Assembly: GCA_000442125.1 (NCBI GenBank)
Contig: KE546975.1
Span: 620,001 to 684,000 of the forward strand
Source of the DNA: Opeltia flavorubescens
Lineage: Eukaryota > Ascomycota > Lecanoromycetes > Teloschistales > Teloschistaceae
Length of the DNA stretch: 64,000 nt
Direction: 5' to 3'
Numbering within the stretch: position 1 is the stretch's first letter; the number at the start of each line of letters is the position of its first letter. Below the pieces are notes generated by a model, which saw only the letters and a list, made by a program, of their open reading frames with translations, was not told the DNA's origin and did not search any database. Shown here piece by piece: positions 61,117 to 64,000 of the stretch. The position numbers and the translations under genes were made by a program.

Positions 61117-64000
61117 TCTATTTAATAAAATCGGAAAGTAGTATTATACTACCGCTAGGTATAGTAGAAATCCTACTATAATAATAATAAAATAAACCTA
61201 TAAATAATTATAATTTTATATAATAAAAATAAGTTTTTTTAAATAAATAATTATTTATAAACGCCTATTTAGTTTAATTATTAAAATTTTTTATATAAAA
61301 TTTCTAAAATTAATTAATTACTATATCGGTAAATCTAATAATTATATTAATTATTATTAAATTATAATAAAGAGCTTATAATACTAATCTATTCTAATTA
61401 AATAATAATAAATAATTTATAAAATTTATAAAATCGTATAATATCTATTATAATATATACGCTTTTATATAATATATAAAAATTAAATATAAAATAATAA
61501 ATATATTATTAATATATTATAATCTAGATTTTTATTTATAAAACGAAATAGTTATATAATTTATTATTATAATTAATAAATTTACCCGTAAATTATTATA
61601 ATTAAATAAAAATATTAAATTATAATATATATTTTTTAAAGATTATTTTAGCGAGCTACCGCCTATTATAATAGTATAGTTAGAAAAAATATATTATATT
61701 ATTAATAATATATAGACTTTAAAGGACCCTTTAAAGTATTTTAATAATACTATTATTAAAGTAAAAAATATAAAAATTATATTTATTAAAAGTATTTAAA
61801 TAATAATTAATATTAAATATTTTAATACCTAGTTATAAATATTAATTTTAAATAAAACTATAATAACTATTATTAAAACTTTCTATTAATTTTTTTAAAA
61901 TAAAAAAAATAATTAGTTTAATATTTATAATAATAATAAAAACTGTAAAATATTAAAACCGAATCTTTTATAAAAAAATAAAAAAAAATAATATAAAGAA
62001 GTAGTAATATNCCAGCCGTTATAAAATAACCTCTTTTATACGCTTAAATATATATTTATATACTCGAGCTATATATAAAAAAACTAACTAAATATATTTT
62101 TTATTATATATTAATACTAGAATTTTTTTATAGTTTCGTAAACTCTATTAATTAAAAATAAATTTAATATATAGAATAATTAGCGTATTATTAAAAATAA
62201 TTATTAATAGTTTTTATTCAAAGTAATTACTCCGCTATAATAAAATTAAACTAGAAATTAATAGAATTATAGCTATAAATAATATAATAATAGCCGGAAT
62301 TTATATAGAAGCCGCTAGTTAAATAACTAGCGAGCCTATTTTTAATAAAAAGCTTCCGGCGAGTAGATTTTAGATAATAAAATAAAGTAATATTAAAATT
62401 ATAAAAATAACTTTTATTAATTAATAGACTTTATTAAAGCTAAATTTATAATAAATAAAAAGCCTAATAAAGTTTTATCTACTACCGCTAAAAATCCTAA
62501 CTAATATAGTAATATAATAGAATTTTATTTTATTATAATAAAGCGCGCGGAATTTAAACTAGTTAAAATATACTAATAAAATAAATATAATAAAATTTTT
62601 AAATTAAATAACGTTTTATATTAATATTTATACTTTAATTATTATAAAAAACTACTTCTAGCTATAATTATTATAATTAAGCTAATTATTAAACTAAATA
62701 TTCTACTAGTACTAGTAAAAATTTATTTAAAACGAGTTAAATTATTTAAAAATATATTAAAGGTTATTAAACTAGAAACTATTAAATAATTATTATTATA
62801 AATACTTTAGTTAATTTATTTAACCGCGAAGAATATATTAATAATAGGCTTTACTTTTTAAAGATACTATTATATAACTATAGATATTCGTTTATAACTA
62901 AATATAAAAAATTATAGCTTTTATTAAAATATAAACTATATAATAAATCTAATTAATTAAGAATTTATACTAAAATAACTACCGTATACTATAATTTTAA
63001 AAATACTAGCTTTTATAACTATTAAAAGTATTAGTAAAAAGCGATATAATATTATTAAGTTTATAATTATTAAAATTTTTATATTTAATAAAAGGGCTAT
63101 AAAATTTACTATTATTATACGCGAGTTTTATTTAATAAACGATTTAAGCGTTAATATATTTATTAATTTTAATATTATAAAGTTTAAAGATAATAATATA
63201 TATTTATTTATAAATATAATAACTATTAATTTCTATAATAGTATAGTAGTACTAATCGCTACTAGTATTAAAAGTATAAAAATAAATATTATTATCTATA
63301 GTATTTAATATATTATAGTACCGCTATATATTAATAAAACTATTAAAATCGCTAGTTTATACTAAAAACCTTTAAATTTTTTATAAAACCGTAACCTTAT
63401 TTATAAACTAAAAATCCTAAATATTTTTATTAACTATATATATATTATAAATTATATATTTAAGTAAATTTATATTTAGAATAATTCGCTATTTTTTATT
63501 TAATTAATTATAAAAATTTAATTAAATATTATTTATAAATATAAAGCTAATAAATACTATTAAATTAGTTTAAAAAACTATAAATTAGTTATTAAAACGC
63601 TAAAGCGAAGGTTTAAATAATTCTTAAAGAATTTTAAACATTATATAATAGCTATTATAATAGCTATTATAGTTTTAAATACTACCGTTATATTATTTAT
63701 TATTTTTAATTATCGGATAGAAGTAGTATATTTTATAGAAATATTAATCTTTAGAATATAAATAAAATAAACTACCCTAGTTATTTTAATTAAACGCTAC
63801 TCGCGTTTATAATAAAATACCGGTAATATAATTAATATATTAGAGTTAAAATATATAGATATTCTATTAATAAAAAATTAAAAGTAGATTTATAAACCCG
63901 GGTAAACTTATATATACCCTGTTAATATTTATAATAAAAAGATTATTAATAAAGCCTTTAATAAACTTTATAAATAAAATTAAATAAAATAAACTACTAT
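61112..64000 (+). mobile_element. Gypsy chromovirus G2, right part, runs off the window (family G)
   Basis: Continues G2 beyond E2, following G1 from about 22,515 to about 25,400. It therefore covers gag and protease and stops just before the reverse transcriptase at the window edge. Heavily RIP-altered; one undetermined base at 62,011. The rest of G2 and its 3' LTR lie to the right. Confidence 0.9.

Noticed and set aside
1-64000. Mitochondrial or plasmid origin suggested by the extreme AT content
   Set aside because: There are no mitochondrial genes. CpG is retained while CpA is lost, and the DNA consists of nested chromoviruses with LTRs, all of which point to nuclear RIP-altered DNA.

Overview
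This window is a gene-free, extremely AT-rich graveyard of transposable elements from a filamentous ascomycete nuclear genome (Pezizomycotina; species not identifiable from what is here). Almost every former C in a CpA context, on either strand, now reads T, so TpA is everywhere and CpA/TpG are rare, while CpG is still common. That is the signature of repeat-induced point mutation (RIP). No intact host gene, rRNA, convincing tRNA or CRISPR array was found. All coding signals are remnants of retrotransposon gag-pol genes, heavily broken throughout, and are treated as fossils.

The layout is a set of nested insertions. (1) From before position 1 to 15,528: a minus-strand chromovirus (copy A1, family A) split by a plus-strand member of the same family (A2, 4,466-12,513) with a clean 5-bp target duplication. 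(2) 15,529-21,585: unassigned AT-rich DNA holding a roughly 850-bp, 22-24-bp-period minisatellite and two copies of a roughly 400-bp dispersed repeat (R1). (3) 21,586-28,758: a complete family-G chromovirus (G1) lodged in the integrase of an older chromovirus (H), whose integrase end and chromodomain resume at 28,759-29,905. (4) 29,906-33,309: degraded spacer with a protease-like remnant, an R1-related piece, a large palindrome and a pair of direct repeats (R2). (5) 33,485 to 52,557: an old plus-strand gypsy element (K) interrupted in turn by R1, by family-A copy A3 (35,154-50,623), by an inverted R1 and by G2. A3 itself holds a minus-strand family-E chromovirus (E1, 36,190-43,848). (6) 52,558 to beyond 64,000: G2, a second family-G copy, split by E2 (53,490-61,111), a plus-strand family-E copy.

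The elements do not act together as a system. They record successive invasions, each later mutated. Integrases carrying chromodomain remnants are seen in four lineages (A, E, G, H), so the region looks like self-targeted heterochromatin. That fits an AT isochore, a pericentromere or a regional centromere, but the sequence alone cannot choose between these. The least explained parts are the minisatellite, the R1 family with its GC-rich end, the exchanged palindromic U3 region of the A1 LTR, the long tail of family E beyond its chromodomain, and the palindrome near 31.97 kb.
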